Shown: positions 1 to 13,517, counted from the stretch's first letter. The stretch: 64,000 bases of DNA from Tetrahymena elliotti 4EA (GCA_000231825.2 JH720303.1:124001-188000); one strand, 5' to 3'. Notes: a model not told the origin generated them from the sequence alone. Made by a program: numbers and translations.

Positions 1-2390
1 TTAAGAATTTGCTTTAATTTATAGCTAAATTTGTAGTTTAATCATGTTTTGTAAGTGTAATTTAAATTAATCTGACTCTAGTTATTTTCTCTAAGGAGCT
101 TATTAATTAATAATTTTGTTTTCATCAACCAACAAATTTAATTTTTTTATCTTACATATTTCTTTCATTTACTTATTAATTAACATTTCTTAACTACCTA
201 AAAATTTTAATGACATCATTTATATACAAATTACCATATATAAAATTGATTTTTTTTGATTAATTTAATAAAATATATTAACAAAATTAGCTCAGGTATT
301 CCTTAATCCTGATTTTTAAAATAAATAAAAAATTAACCATTTCAAAAATGACTAGTTACTAAAATAAAAACAATTTAATGAAGACAAAAAATCTTTCACA
401 AATTAACAACACAATAATTACAATAGATATTTGATTATATTTTATTTTATATTCTATTTATAAAAGAAATTAAGTAAACATTTTTCAATGATATATTGCG
501 TCATTTTAAATTTTCTATTTTCAAATCCTTTACATTAATTACTTTAAAAAATAAAACAAATTGGTGCACATGTTTAACTTTGCAAACAGAAAGAAAATTA
601 CATTTTTTTTATAAATTACTAAAACATATTAACTCTACCTTAAATTTGAATCATATATCCCTTTTTTATAAAAGTTTCAAAAAAGTTATTTTTTCTACCA
701 TAGATGAGAAAACAAACTCTATTTTTAATCTAGAAAAATTTTAAGGAGTTTGAATTAAATATATTTTGTAAATGACGATATTTTATGTCATTTAGAGCTC
801 AATTAAAAACTTTACAAAGATAGATTCTCTTTTATTGCTTAAATTATATTTTCTAAAAATAAAGAATAATTTCTGTTTCATATTAAGATAATCAATATCA
901 TTTTAAAAAATAATTTTCATCAAATAAATTTTTATTTTGGATTATGAATTTATTTCTTTACATAAAATAGAATTAAAGTTGTAAATTATTAGCTGAAATT
1001 AAAAATAACAAAAAAGCATAAAATTTTAACCTAAAATTCCCAACTAATTTATAAAATGAAAAGAATAAAACAAAGTAAAATTTAATTTATTTGCAAGTTA
1101 CACCAGATTAATTTTTTCAGTTGATTAAAAATATGCTTTAAGTGATTTTACATCTTTGTTACTAAGTTAAAATGATTAACCCAATAAATTACTTCACTAA
1201 TCTACTAGTTATTTTATGTTTGTTAACCACTCAATTTTAATTATAATTTTTTGTTCATAAATTTTAAATTTACTTTCATAGATTATTCAATCTTTAATAA
1301 TTAAATTTTTTTATTACATATTTTTGTTCATATAATTTGCATTTTCCCTCTATAAACTGTAATGTATTATAAATAAAAATCAACTGAAATGCACATAATT
1401 TACTATTTTAGTAAATTTTAATTCTTAGGAATAATAATGTTGGATATTTTTTTATGAATAAATTTCAATTCTTTATTATTAAGCTTTTCATTATTAAATT
1501 TAACATTTTATTTAGAATTTAGAAAATTAAATATTTTATAATTTTAAAAAATCAGATAAATATATTATAAAATATTTTATAATTAAAAAAAAATAAACTA
1601 ATTAATTCTTGATAACTAATTTCTTAAGATTAAAAAATTTGAAGCAAATCAAAAGATAAAAATGGTGAAATAAATTTCATATTTTTAAATTTTTTAAATT
1701 AGAAAAGTGGCAATCAAGAAATCTGATATGCCGCTTCTCAATAATTAGAATTAGAATAAAAGCAAATTAATATTTTATTATATATAGCTTCGAGCATTAA
1801 TTTTTCTATTTTTCTCTTATTAACTAAATAAAAAGCTTATATAAAAAAATTGAGCTATACATAACATTAGAGCAATTCTTTTTGATGCTTTTTTAGTTAA
1901 CTTCTTTCAAAAAATTTTTGTTCATATAATAGAAGTCTTCAATATTCTAACTTGATAAGATTTTAATCTTATATTTCTTAATGTTAGTAAAGAAGATAAT
2001 TACTCATATTTTTATTAACTTATAAGTACATATTGTACATAAATGTTAAAACCACAATCAGTAGACTTAAGTTTTTTGTAAAAAATTAAAATAATAAACC
2101 AAATAAAAAATTAATACTAATCAAATTTAGGAAATAAAAAATACAAATAAAATTTGTTGATTTGAAAGGAGTGAATATAAAAATATATAAGAAATTATTG
2201 TTAAAGATTATTCATTTGAGTTAAATAGTTTTATAAGCTAATACCATAAAAATTCTAGTTTAAAAAACTCTAACGAGAGGAGGTTCTATTGATAGGAGGA
2301 AATGTTTAAAAAAAATTATTTTTCTATACTCTCTCATCATTAGTTAGAATTTTTATTGTATATAAATTTATATTTAATAAAAGTAATAAA
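1..2390. other. AT-rich non-coding interval
   Basis: No gene is supported here. The sequence is dominated by A and T runs with scattered short open frames. One frame at 496-744 is open even in the standard code, but it lacks the Gln-coding TAA/TAG codons and the composition seen in real genes of this window. No tRNA, telomeric repeat or chromosome-breakage motif was seen. Confidence 0.6.
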
Positions 2391-4628
2391 TCACTCTTCC
2401 AATATTTTAAAGTTGCTTAGAGCTTCTTTGAGAAAGTTCATATTGCCCAATAATTTTTCATACTTAGCATTTAAGTCTAAATTCTTTTTCATTAAATTTC
2501 TAACTTCTTTTGCAAGTATTTTCAAATTATTATCAGATTTAACTTTACTTTTTTCAATGAATTGAATTTTCTATTATAAATTTTGATTATCATCTTTAAG
2601 TTCTTGTATTAGTTTGTTGTTTTTCAAAAAGATAGTGTCACTTTGGAGGTTCTTTTTCTCTGTGTCTTTAAGCTTTTAGCTTAGATAGTCTTTCATTTAT
2701 TCCAGTGCTTATTTTGAAGTATTAGTATCTTCTAATTAGTTTTAAACATCTTACAATTTTATCTTATTTTAAATTAGCTCATATGAAAGGTAAGATTATA
2801 AGTCATAAAGAGCCTTACTTTCTTAATATAAAAATTTACTAAAGACATACATATTACAAAAACTGTTTTCTAATGACTCAAGGAAATTGCTTATTCTCTT
2901 TGGATCTTAAGAATACTTTAAAGTTAATGCTTTAATTTTTTAAATGACTTCATCTTACTCAATTTTAAGCTATTTTAATGTTATCTCCTTTTCTTCTCTA
3001 AATAATGATAGAACTCTACTATCTATTTGTAACTTTAAATTCATATCCTATATTAATTTATTTGCTATTTCCTCTGTCACACTTTCACCTCCATAAAAAG
3101 TTTTTTCAAGGGTACTTCTGTTCACATTTGTGATTGCTTATGCTTTTTAAGTATCTGTATTTGTTGGTGTTTCTTTTTTATCAAATAACTTCTTCATAAA
3201 ACTTAGGGTCTTTTATGTTTTACTCTATTTTGCTTAACCAGCATTTTCTTAAACCTTAGAATTTCCATTTGAATTATTATTAGGATTAGGCTATTATTGG
3301 TTTTATCTATCTTGTTCTTATTATAGATGCTATTATTAATTATCATTTATATTTGTGTTTTCTTCACCAGTCAGGAACTCACTAAGTAAATCTACTGTTC
3401 CAGAACTTTATTAAGGTTTTATTTCATTAGAATTATTTGGATTACTGATAAAACTGTTTGTTGGTGATTAGGGAACAGAACCTCTTGTAGAAAGGCTTGA
3501 ATGAGACCCATTTGGCTCATTATCAGATTGGAATAGTAAGCCTTCAATGATAATTTATGCAGAATTAAGAGAAGGAACCATTAAATCTCCAACTTTATGA
3601 CGCTAGCATAGATATTTGATGATTGAAACTCTAAGAACTTCATCTGGAATGCTTTCTGCTAAATTTTAAAAGAAGTGTGCTTTTTGATAGAGTTCTCTAG
3701 TTTTCTGGGTGAAATTAAAACCGATGTTGTTGATAAGAAGGCGCTAAAGTTAAAAATCTCTTGTTATAATCAAGTTGTACTCTCTATTGATTAATCTAAG
3801 CTTTAGGATCTACTTAAAAGTCAGAAAAGACAAAATTCTATGCTTAGTATTTTTGCTTGTTAATATACTCTTAAAACTCTTCTCATGTATGACATCAGAA
3901 ACTTCTCCTTGATGAATTGCTTTAAGCTTAAGCATATCAATATTTAAAGCATTTAAAGCGTTTTATAAGGAATTGTTTGATTGCTCTAAAAAATTAACTT
4001 ACTCTTTTGCATTTATAAGAGCAACAATCTGCTCATCTTGGTATTTCTTTTACAAATTTTTTTCTTAAATGAGCATTTATATCTACTTATTTAAACCTTC
4101 TATTTCATTTTAATATTAAATTTAAATTTCATTTAATTCTTTCCTATGAGAATTCTCATACTAAACCATTGAATCGTTGAATCCATTAATTACTTCTTTA
4201 AGTTGCTCATTTTCATTTTTAAGTGACTTGTATTCTTCTTTAATTTGGGCTATTTATTCTCTTTCATTTAATGTAAACTAAACAAAATCTGCTACTCTTA
4301 GCATCATAAACTAAATCTCTGAAAAAAGCTCATCAGTGATTAGCAATTCCCTTGATTCTGTATTACTATTTAATAGTTTTTCTATCTTTTCAAGCAAATC
4401 TGCATTACACACATTATCAATTCTGAGTTGAAAATCTTCTTCATGAATATTTTATTATTGATGATTCTATTTCTATGAGCTTTCATTCTTGCTGGATGCC
4501 TAATTAGATGGAGTGCTTTCTCCACTACTTTTGATTAATGGTATCTTAGATTTGACAAAGCTAAATAATGCCTTAGTCTTTTGCAAAACTCTTTTATCTA
4601 CTGTTACCTATGCTGTTTTAGAATCCAT
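2391..4628 (-). CDS. Coiled-coil protein with F-box-like segment
   Basis: A single uninterrupted reading frame of 745 codons with TAA/TAG read as Gln, from ATG at 4628-4626 to TGA at 2393-2391. Residues about 80-245 are a heptad-like, Q/E/K/L-rich coiled coil. At about residues 255-300 there is a short segment (ILSFLTFKQILKLRLINREY) with the spacing of an F-box, which in other proteins binds Skp1 of SCF ubiquitin ligases. A low-complexity Ser/Asn/Gln linker follows, then a second long coiled coil to the C-terminus. The F-box call is inference from one motif; the rest is not recognised. The gene is divergent from coatomer zeta, with 748 bp between the two start codons. Confidence 0.75.
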
Positions 4629-5376
4629 TCTAATAAAACCTATTAAAATATATTGCTTATCTAATTATAATATTTATCTTTCGCTGATTTTAAATAAATT
4701 AATTATCAGAATAAAATTCATAAGATATTAAAAGACTATCTTTTTAAAGCCTGTCCTCTTCCTGATATTATTACAATAGGTAATTTTATTATTTAGATTT
4801 TATAAATGAATCGTTTTAAATACATAATACAAAACAATCTAATAGATTTTATCTTAATAATTATTTTCTTATTCCTTTCAATATGCTTTCAATATGGTTG
4901 TTTATATCACTAATTAAATCTTATTTGCCATTTTTAAATTCAAAAAATTTTCTTTTAAGAAATTTAATTTGATTATTTGGGTTAAAATGAGTAAAATCAA
5001 AATTTATCAGTGGGATTGTTTTTTTGACATTCCAATTCCAGTTTTAATTTCATATTAAACTAAAACAAATAGCTTTTCAATATTTTTGAAAGTGAATATT
5101 TTAATGTTGAGAGTATATTGCAAATAGATAGACTATTTGTTTAGAAGCTTAGCTTTAAATCATTTTTGTTAATCACAAAGCTATTTCTTTTTACTCCTAC
5201 ACGTATTTTTTAATAGATAACTTTTAATTAATTAACTAATTGAGTGAATTATTGTAAATCACTACTTATCAATCAATCAGAAAAATATCTTATCCAAATT
5301 TAGTTAAAAAATAAATTTTGTTTACTTCAAATAAAATTCAAAACAAACATTATTAGTATAAAGCAAGCAAGTTAAA
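4629..5376. other. Divergent intergenic region
   Basis: Non-coding AT-rich sequence between the start codons of the coiled-coil gene (minus) and coatomer zeta (plus). It probably holds both promoters. No recognisable motif is visible. Confidence 0.6.
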
Positions 5377-6397
5377 ATGTCAACTAACAGTAAGGTAATA
5401 ATTCATTAAAATTCATATTGTTTTAAAGTGAAAAATAGACTGACTTTTAGAAAATTAATTTATTCTTATTAATTTTAAGCAAGCGTTATCTAGCTCAATT
5501 TCAAAGGTTTTTAGCATAAATGTATTGAGAAACGATGGATCAAGAATATATTCTAAATATTACAATTAATGCTTTCCTGATAACTTCAGCAATGTTAAAG
5601 AAGGTGACTTAAAGGACATAAATGTTTAAAAAGCATTTGAAAAGAATATATTTGAAAAAAGTAGAAAATTGGTCAATATTAAAGCAATGAAGTCCTCAGA
5701 CAGTAATTTATTTTTAATAAATGAACATTGTTGTAAAAAATAAAATATAAAATGTTAAAATGAATGAATGAGAAATTCTTCATATAATAAGTTAACAAGC
5801 AATAAACTAAATGTTAAATTTATAATGTCAATTTTCTAAATGAATAATAGCTGAAATATTTGGATACGGTCGCTTTACAATCCTTTTTAAGATTTTATAA
5901 GATGTATAAATTTACATTATGGCAGATCCTGATGAAAATGAAGCTCTTCTTGCAGCAGCATTAAAATGTTTAGTAGAATGTATGGGAAATTTTTCAAAGT
6001 AAATAATCTAAATAATAGATAAATGAGAGTCTAATTAAGTTAACTTTTATTTGAAATTTAATTCTAGGGAATAAATCAATAACAAAATAGTTTGTGAAAA
6101 TTATGAAGGTTTAATACTGATTATTGATGAAATTATTGACTAAGGGTAATACTTATAAATTATTTTTTAGGATACATACTTAAAATTACTCATAAAAATT
6201 ATAGTATAATAGTAAATATTGAACCAGGTGTTATTATCTCTAGATATACTATGTTAGATTGTGATGATGCTTTAAGCGCAGGTCTTGGGTAACCTGGATA
6301 ATCTTAATCTGGAAGTAATAGTTCAAGTAATTCAGGTTCAATATCTAACTAAGCTAGTAGCACAGTTGGCTTCTTAAAATCATTATTTAACAGATGA
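5377..6397 (+). CDS. COPZ: Coatomer subunit zeta (COPI)
   Basis: Five exons (5377-5394, 5480-5732, 5851-5998, 6068-6145, 6205-6397) give 229 aa; introns are 85, 118, 69 and 59 nt with GT...AG ends. Coatomer zeta is the small longin-fold subunit of the COPI coat, which drives retrograde Golgi-to-ER transport. Family hallmarks seen are the N-terminal strand VLRNDGSRIYSKYYN, then QKAFEKNIFEKS, DPDENEALLAA and IIDEIIDQG, all in the expected order. The C-terminus carries a Gly/Ser/Gln-rich tail of about 35 residues beyond the usual end. Exon 1 is only six codons, chosen because its splice joins in frame to the second exon. TAA/TAG occur at positions that must be sense. It is convergent with the FAM161-like gene. 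Confidence 0.9.
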
Positions 6398-6790
6398 GTT
6401 AAATTTAAGATAAAAATAATTTTTAAAGATTTAAACTTTTCAGTTATTAAGCTTATTGGATTCAAAATGAAAATAATGTTAGAATTTTAAAACAATCAAT
6501 TTAGATTATTTTTTTGTATTATATACTGTAATTAGTTTAGTTTTAACTAAATATTCAATTTTATGATTCAATCTATAAAATAAATTTTAAACTTAAATTG
6601 AAAAAATATTTGGTAAAATATTTTTGAAACAATTAAAAAGATTAAACATATTATATATTTAATTCTTAAATTTGTTAAAAAAATATAATTAGTATGAAAT
6701 ATAAAATATATCAGAAATGTTTATCTACATTCACACAATTATTTACATATTCATTAAGCCAATCTATCTATCAATCAATAAATCAATGAA
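6398..6790. other. Convergent 3' intergenic spacer
   Basis: Non-coding spacer between the ends of coatomer zeta and the FAM161-like gene. Near 6755-6800 it holds an irregular AATC/AATG tetranucleotide run that reaches the FAM161 stop codon. Nothing else is visible. Confidence 0.6.
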
Positions 6791-9700
6791 TCAATCAGAA
6801 AGATCATCAAAATCATCTTTTCTTACAGGTTGTTCATTTTCATCTCCAAAATCCTCATCATAATTATCATCAGCAGGATCTTGCTATTTTTCTTTTTAAG
6901 GCTATATATTATTAACTTCTTCTTGATTATTTATTTGTTGCTTGCTGCTTTATTTAGATTAATCCTATATTTCTTTTTAACTGCCTTCTTCTTGTTAATT
7001 ATTTTATTATTCTTAGCCAGCAGCAGGTTTCATTTTTCTATATTTATCCAAAGCACTTGAGCCATGAGATTTAGCCTCAGTTAGAAGCTATCTACCTTTA
7101 ACTCTATTTTACATATCTTTAATTTATTATTCATATTCTTACTTTTACTATCTAGCTATTTCTTATCTTTCTTTTAGTTTTTATTTTTCCATTTCTTCCT
7201 AAGCTTACTTTGCACTACGAGGATCACCAAATTTATCCTTAACTTCATTTGCCCTATCTTTTAATTTTTTATCACGTTCTTCTTTCTCTTTTTTTCTTTA
7301 GAGTTCTTCTTCTTCTTTTTTCTTTCTCTCTTCTTCTCTTCTTTTCATCAGCAATTATTCTGCTTTTGTTGTCCCCTTAGGTTTTCCTTCATTATCTATA
7401 TTAACATTGGAAGTTTAGCTTTATAATTTGTTAGCACTACCATCAACTTTAGATTTAGATTTCTTTGGCATACCTTATATTTATTCTTCAGTTTTATTTT
7501 CATTTGTTTGTTCTTGTGCTGCTTCCTCATTTTAATCTTAATTCTACTCCTCATGATCTTGTTATTAATCTGCGTTATCATCTATATCTTCTATCTCTTT
7601 CATACTTTTTTCTTATGCTTTCTTCTTTGATGAAGGAACTAAGCGAGCCAGTAAATTTTTATGCTCTAATTTATCTGCTTTGATACTTTGATTGTAATCA
7701 TCCATATATTCTCTACTAGCTTGCTTTGGTACATGAGGTTAGAAATTAAAAGGTTTTTACTCAGTACCACCAGAAGTTTTATCTTTCAGCAATCCTGCAA
7801 AAGCTGAAACAGCCTTTAATTTTGCTTAGGTATTTGGGGCAGCAACTAAGGTTTCAGATTTTTTGCTAGTTTCAGGAATTTCTTTATTAATTTTTGGAGC
7901 AAAAGTGCATCTTAAATAAAAATAAAAAATCAACTTAGAATTTAAATAAAACAATTTGTTAAAATTACTTTTCTTCTTCAGAAGTCTTAGCCGTTTCTCT
8001 TTTTTTGAGAGTTTCTTTCCATTTTTCAGAAGCTCCAGCAAGTCTTCCAAATTCTTAAACACTTTTAATTTACTCTTATTTTCTTTCTTCAATTCTTTTT
8101 TTTCTATTTTCTTCTCTTTCTTAATCCATTTATTTTAACATATCAACCTTGCTTGAAACAGGTACTTCCTTTGCTTTAAAATTATTTTTTTTCAATCCAG
8201 CCACTTCACTGCTTACAGATTCGACTATTTTCTATTTCTTTTCTTCTCTTTTTTAAATATCTTTTTCATAAAAAGAGAAAGGGTTCTGTGTTTCTAATGT
8301 CATTTTAACAGATTCTTATCTTACTTTTTCTCTTTTTTCCTTATTCTTTTCTATGATGTTATTGAACATCGGGATTTTTGTTGTTGTAGGAATAGGATTG
8401 GCCTAATTAAATTTAAAAATTAACTAAAAATTTCAATGCTTAAAATAAAATTTACCTTAAATCTTTTTTTCATTTCTTCTTCATCCCTATTTAATACTTC
8501 ATTTAAGTATTACTCTTTCTTTTATTTATAAATTCCTTTCTGCTTTGAGGTTTCTCTTTTTTCAAAAGAAAAAGGTTTAGGGACTGTAATATCTACTTTA
8601 TCTTTCTCATTTAATGCCTTATTTTTTATCATTTTACCAAAGTATTTATCATAATCTACAGCTGTATGTTTCAACATACCATATTTTACAGGATCTTCTA
8701 GCTGCTCTTTCTAGTTTAAAGATTGAAGAGGTCCTAATTCAGCTTCTTTTTATCTTTAAAGTAGCTCTTTGTAATATTTATCAAAATCATTTATTTCTTC
8801 TTTTAACCCATCATCTTATTTTGGAGGTTAAACAACTCTTTTCTTAGAATAGTGTTCTCTCATAGCTTCTTCAGGAGTTAATTTATCCTTCTAGGGCACA
8901 TCTCCTTTTATCATGTAATCTAATTGCTTTAATTAGTTGTATTATTCACCTTCATAATAATCTTCATCTGAATTTTATTATATTTCCTTCATATATTCAT
9001 CACTCATTTCTTCACCAGAATCATAAGAACCCTAGAGCCTTAAATTGGCTATTTCTTCTTAGACTGTAGGTTTTCTTACTGGAACATACTATTGATACAT
9101 GTCGTATTTTTTTGAATTAATTGTTTATTCATCATAATATTAATTATCGTCATTTTCTTCATCTGAATATCCATTGTTCTTTTTATACGAGGACTATTAT
9201 TTTTATGATGAGCTTCTCTCTACTTTAAATTAAACCCCAGATTTCTCAACTTCAGCTTAAGCCTAAGACTGTTGAGTTCCCTGTGGTATATTTTAGTTTT
9301 CTTCAGCATTATCAAATTCATCACCAATAGGTCTTCCTCTTTTTGAAAAAAATAGCTTTACTTCATGCCATTGTATATACTCTCCTCCTTCTGCAATAAT
9401 TCTATCTAATACTTCGCTCAAAATTTCTTATGATAAGCCTGTTTCTTCTGATTTAGTTCTAACAACTTCACTCTCAATTGATCTAATTTAAGGATCTTTT
9501 TTAGCTGCAATAACAAAATCTGTAGTGGAAACATAATCTAAAGTTGTAGAAACTCTAGGTATCATATCAAATACATCTTGGATAAGTAATAGATAATCTT
9601 CACTTATATCAAATATTTTAGCTTCTTAAGAGCTCTAGTATTATTATAAAATAAAAAATTTGATAAACTTAAATTATCTTATAAAATAAATTACACTGGC

Positions 9701-11652
9701 TTCATGATCAAGAATAAAAGTTGGTTTCTAATAGTTTTTAAAATACTCAAAAAACTAATTCCAGCTAATATATTCTTTAGATTTCTATGATTGTTCATCT
9801 GCTATGGTATATTCTTTTTCAACTTATTCCAAAATATTCTAAAGAGATACTTTTCTATTGACGATAGGGATTTTAACAGCTGGGAATGTTAATATTTTTT
9901 ATATTTTATCATTATTGAGTAATTCTTTAACTAAGTCAAGTCTTTTTACAATAAAGTCGTTAAATGTATCAAGCTCACTAAAAACTTCTCTTATAACATC
10001 TAATTTGGCTTCATTTAAGACACAAGTACCATAAGTATTTTTTGGATCTTTCTCATACAGCAAAAACAATTCATTTTTATCTTTTAACTTATCTATCTTA
10101 TGGAGAAGATTTTCTTCTTGCATAATTTATTATTTGAGAGCATCTTTTTCACTTAATAAAGTTTTTTTACTCATTTAATTTTATTAAACGACAAATGTAG
10201 AAAATTCTTGAATGCTAAATAGACCTTTTCTTGCTGTTTTAAATTTATCTAAATCTGAATATAAAGTCTTAACACAAAGATCAAAATAAACTATGGCATC
10301 TTTGTTTTCCTTCAAATAATCAAAGATTTCTTGAGAAGAAGCAAATCCACTTTTGTGTGTGTCGATTTGCATAAATAAAAACTTGAGAATAAAATCATCA
10401 TCTTTTTGTTTTCTTTTTTAAATACTTTATTTACTGTCATTGATTATTCTTGTATACAAATTTTTCATACGTTTTTCTTCAGTGCTTCTTTTACCTTACT
10501 CAATCTGCTCTGAATATTATTCTATTTGTTTTTTTTATATAATTAAAACAATAATTAAGTTTAAATTTATTTACAAATCTTGGCTTCGTCTTCATCTTTT
10601 ATAATTTCTTCATAAGTTTTTTTAATCTCTATTGGGCGATCAGTGATTCCAAATTCTTGGTCAGATTCAGGATGCAGTTTTTTATATTTATCATATGATT
10701 TAGCACCCTTGACTCTTTCAAAATCAGGTTTTTGTAGCTTTTAAAAGTAATTATCAGCTTACTATTTAACTTTCTTATCAACAAGATATTCTTCATATTT
10801 ATGCTAGTATATTTTTTACTATATAGGAATATGAGTTGCATTTTCAATAGCTTTATCAGAAGGCTCAATATAAACTTTCTTTCTTTCAACACCTTTTTCC
10901 TATATTAATTTATCAATTTACTACATTTCTTCACGTAAAATCTTTAGTTTTCTGTCTCTTTCATTCAGTAAAGTTTACTGCTTTTTCATTTCTAGGCTAT
11001 TATTTAAATCTTTTTGTTTTACTGGACTTTCCTCTTACTTTTCTTATCTTATTTGTTTTTTAGGAGCTTACATTTTTTACTACTCCTATTTATTACGAAA
11101 TGATTTTTCTTAAGGATCATCCTTTTATATTTCGTATTTTTAAAAATTAATACTCTTAGTAGTATCAGATAAGAACCCTAAACCAGCAAAACTGTTTAAT
11201 GTTTCTTTCTACTAACTCATCCTTGGATACAAATCTTAATTTTCTTTTTATTTTGATTTTTTTGGAATAGCTATTTCATAAGTATCTCCGGCAGCATCAT
11301 TATCCTCATTAACTCTTTTTTCTTTTTAATTCCTTTGGGCTATTTTCTTACTGTAACTCTCATAATCATGCATCTATGCTCTTACGTTAGCTATCTAATT
11401 CTTTTTATCACCTAATGTGCTATTTTATTTATTTAAATTAACAAATTCTTTTCCATCTGCTAAACTCACTAAAGTTTCATCTTCTAAATATAATGGCTGG
11501 CTTTTAATTGTGTTTGAAGGTATCTATGAATTTAGCTTCTTTTTATAATAAAGAAATTCAAGCTCTTTCATTTTTTCTCTATGCTTATCTATTTCCTTTT
11601 ATACCTAAGAAATAGGGGAATTAGATTCCCCTTTTATTTATTGTTGAAACAT
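6791..11652 (-). CDS. FAM161: FAM161-family ciliary/basal-body protein
   Basis: Five exons (11652-10575, 10521-9695, 9634-8456, 8402-7969, 7910-6791) give 1545 aa; introns are 53, 60, 53 and 58 nt. Residues about 985-1125 carry the FAM161 core: VPKPFSFEKRE, then KKRFKANPIPT, a proline-bearing stretch, QNPFSFYEKD, and later the CTFAPKIN element. FAM161A/B bind microtubules at centrioles and connecting cilia, and this protein is far larger than human FAM161A. Residues about 380-720 form a globular region with EF-hand-like helices but no canonical calcium loop, for example around ILKFLFMQIDTHKSGFAS. The N-terminal third and the C-terminus (about 1270-1545) are charged coiled coil and low complexity. 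The C-terminal KEEEEL-type helix resembles a single long alpha-helix. The stop is TGA after DDLSD. Confidence 0.85.
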
Positions 11653-12944
11653 TTTAAAAAATCAGAATTTAATAATAAAATTTGATTTTTCAGTATTTTT
11701 TTTTTCTTTGGTATATGTGAAAACTACTATAAACAAATAAATAATTGAACGGATGATTTATTGGATATATAAAATTTAAATTATAAGTTAATATAAAAGT
11801 CAAATTATTTATTTTTTCATTTAATAATTTATTTGTTTCAAAAATTGTTTTTATAAAAATAAATAAACAAGTAGAGTAATTTTTTTAAATAGTATCTTTA
11901 TCAGAAGATCTTTTTGCATATTTCAAAATCTCCTCATATGTAAATTTTGAGGTAATTTGTAACAAATTAAATTTATAAAATCTACAAAGATTTTAATAAG
12001 TGCAGAAATGATTTTGAAGATAATTATTTATTTAATTTAATATTAGTTTTATAAAAATAAAAAAAAGGAAGAGTGTTTCTTAAAAATATCTTTATCAAAA
12101 ATATTTTTGCTTTTCTCAAAGCCTCAAAGCTTTGTAATTGATGTTTATAAATCTTCTTTTTAAATTTCCTGCAATCTAAGATGCCCTCTTATTTTTATAA
12201 GTAAATATGAACAACCAATTAAATTTACAAAACTAAAATACATACGAACAAATAAATTGGTAATTTAGAAAATATTTTTTTGTTTCCAAGTTTGTTTTTA
12301 TAAAAATTAAGAAAGTATTTTTTTTCTAATTACTATCCTTATCTAAAAAATTTTTGTATTTTTGTAAAAAATCAGTTCATTAGCAAATTATTAGGCTAAG
12401 TTACATGCTAAAAAATTTATGAAATCTGAAAATATTTTAAAAAACACGGCGATCATTTAGAAGATAATCTGTTTGCTCATTTAAGAAGCAGTTTTAATTA
12501 AAATAAATAAAAAAATAAAGTATTTTTCTGAAATAGAATCTTTATCAAAAAATTTGTTTGTATTTTTAAAAATTAGTTTGTGAATAAGCAAATTTTGATT
12601 CTAAGGGAGATAAATTTATAAAGTCTAAAAAGATTTTAATTACAACAGTAAATATATAGAAAGAAGATAATCAAGTTAAATAGTAATATGAAAAGGAGAG
12701 TATTTATTTTATTTTTTTATATATATATATAAAGGATTTAAATTAATGAAGAATATCTGTGTTTATATAAATATACATATGCATTTATTTAATTAAGAGT
12801 TTTAAAAAAATGGAGATAATTAATATATATAAGTTAAACTATAAAATATTGAAATCTAGGTTGTTTGTTTTTTTTTTGTGTGTTTTACTGTAATTTTCTG
12901 TCAGAGATAAGTTATTAGTTGTTTAAATATATAATTATAATTAG
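11653..12944. other. Non-coding interval with diverged repeats
   Basis: Upstream of the FAM161-like gene; holds the four-copy diverged repeat (separate entry) and a short AT dinucleotide run near 12718-12732. The 5' exon(s) of the small gene beginning at or before 12945 may also lie here, but I could not place them. Confidence 0.5.
11760..12690. repeat. Four diverged tandem copies of a ~200-250 bp unit
   Basis: A motif resembling TATCTTTATCAAAAAATTTTT followed by TTTTCAAAA recurs near 11893, 12087, 12333 and 12538. Each copy is followed in order by a block like AAATTTATAAAATCTACAAAGATTTTAAT and then GAAGATAAT. Spacing is therefore about 194, 246 and 205 bp. Copies differ by many substitutions and indels, so the array is old. 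No coding frame is shared between copies. Confidence 0.6.
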
Positions 12945-13352
12945 AGTAGGAGGCATATAAAACAAAGAGTGCGTAGCGAATTTATTCGCTTAAAAGTATT
13001 GTTAAGATCAGTATTTTGGTTGTTGTGAAGTTTTAATTGAAGTAATTAATGTAAGTAGATTAAATTCGAGTCTTTACAAAGAGCACTTCCTTATTTAGAT
13101 CATAAGAAACAAATTAAGGAAGCGAGAAGAAAATTTTTTGAAGAGAGTATGAACACATTTAAATGCATAATATTAATTGACAAAGAGATTTGGTTGTTTA
13201 AAGGTATCATTCTATCTCCTTCTTTGTCTATGTGTGTATTGTTATGTTTTATTTATTATGCAGATTAATAATTTAACAAAAGAACTTATGGTCCATTTAT
13301 TTAGAAGTGTGTAGACAAAGCTAATGGACTAGTTCTTACTTTTTAATTATGA
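12945..13352 (+). CDS. Small multi-exon gene, 5' end unresolved
   Basis: Three exons (12945-12995, 13059-13203, 13264-13352) join in frame across GT...AG introns of 63 and 60 nt, the typical size here, to give 94 residues ending in TGA. The protein is basic and amphipathic (SEFIRLKIKFESLQRALPYL, KKQIKEARRKFFEES) and ends TYGPFIQKCVDKANGLVL. The composition is protein-like and clearly better than the surrounding AT-rich DNA. No family was recognised. No start ATG is visible in frame before 12945, where an AG acceptor sits, so at least one upstream exon is missing. It is convergent with the Q/N-rich gene that ends at 13518. A perfect short inverted repeat (AGCGAATTTATTCGCT) lies inside the first listed exon. 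Confidence 0.5.
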
Positions 13353-13517
13353 ATAAGCTTTTCCTTATTCTTATTTTTGATGTAAGCTTACTATTTTAAT
13401 AATGAATTGGTTGGTTTTTGTTTGGTTTTTGTTTATTTTTTTTTAATTAGGAAACATTTGGTATGTTAAAGGAATGATTTTGAAGATTACAAATATTTCA
13501 ATCTGTCATGTATTTAT

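Noticed and set aside
496..744. 82-codon plus-strand ORF
   Set aside because: No recognisable motif, no Gln-coding TAA/TAG, isolated in non-coding DNA.
6830..8138. Several Phe/Leu-rich plus-strand ORFs and minus fragments
   Set aside because: All lie within exons or introns of the FAM161-like gene in other frames or as fragments cut by TAA/TAG.
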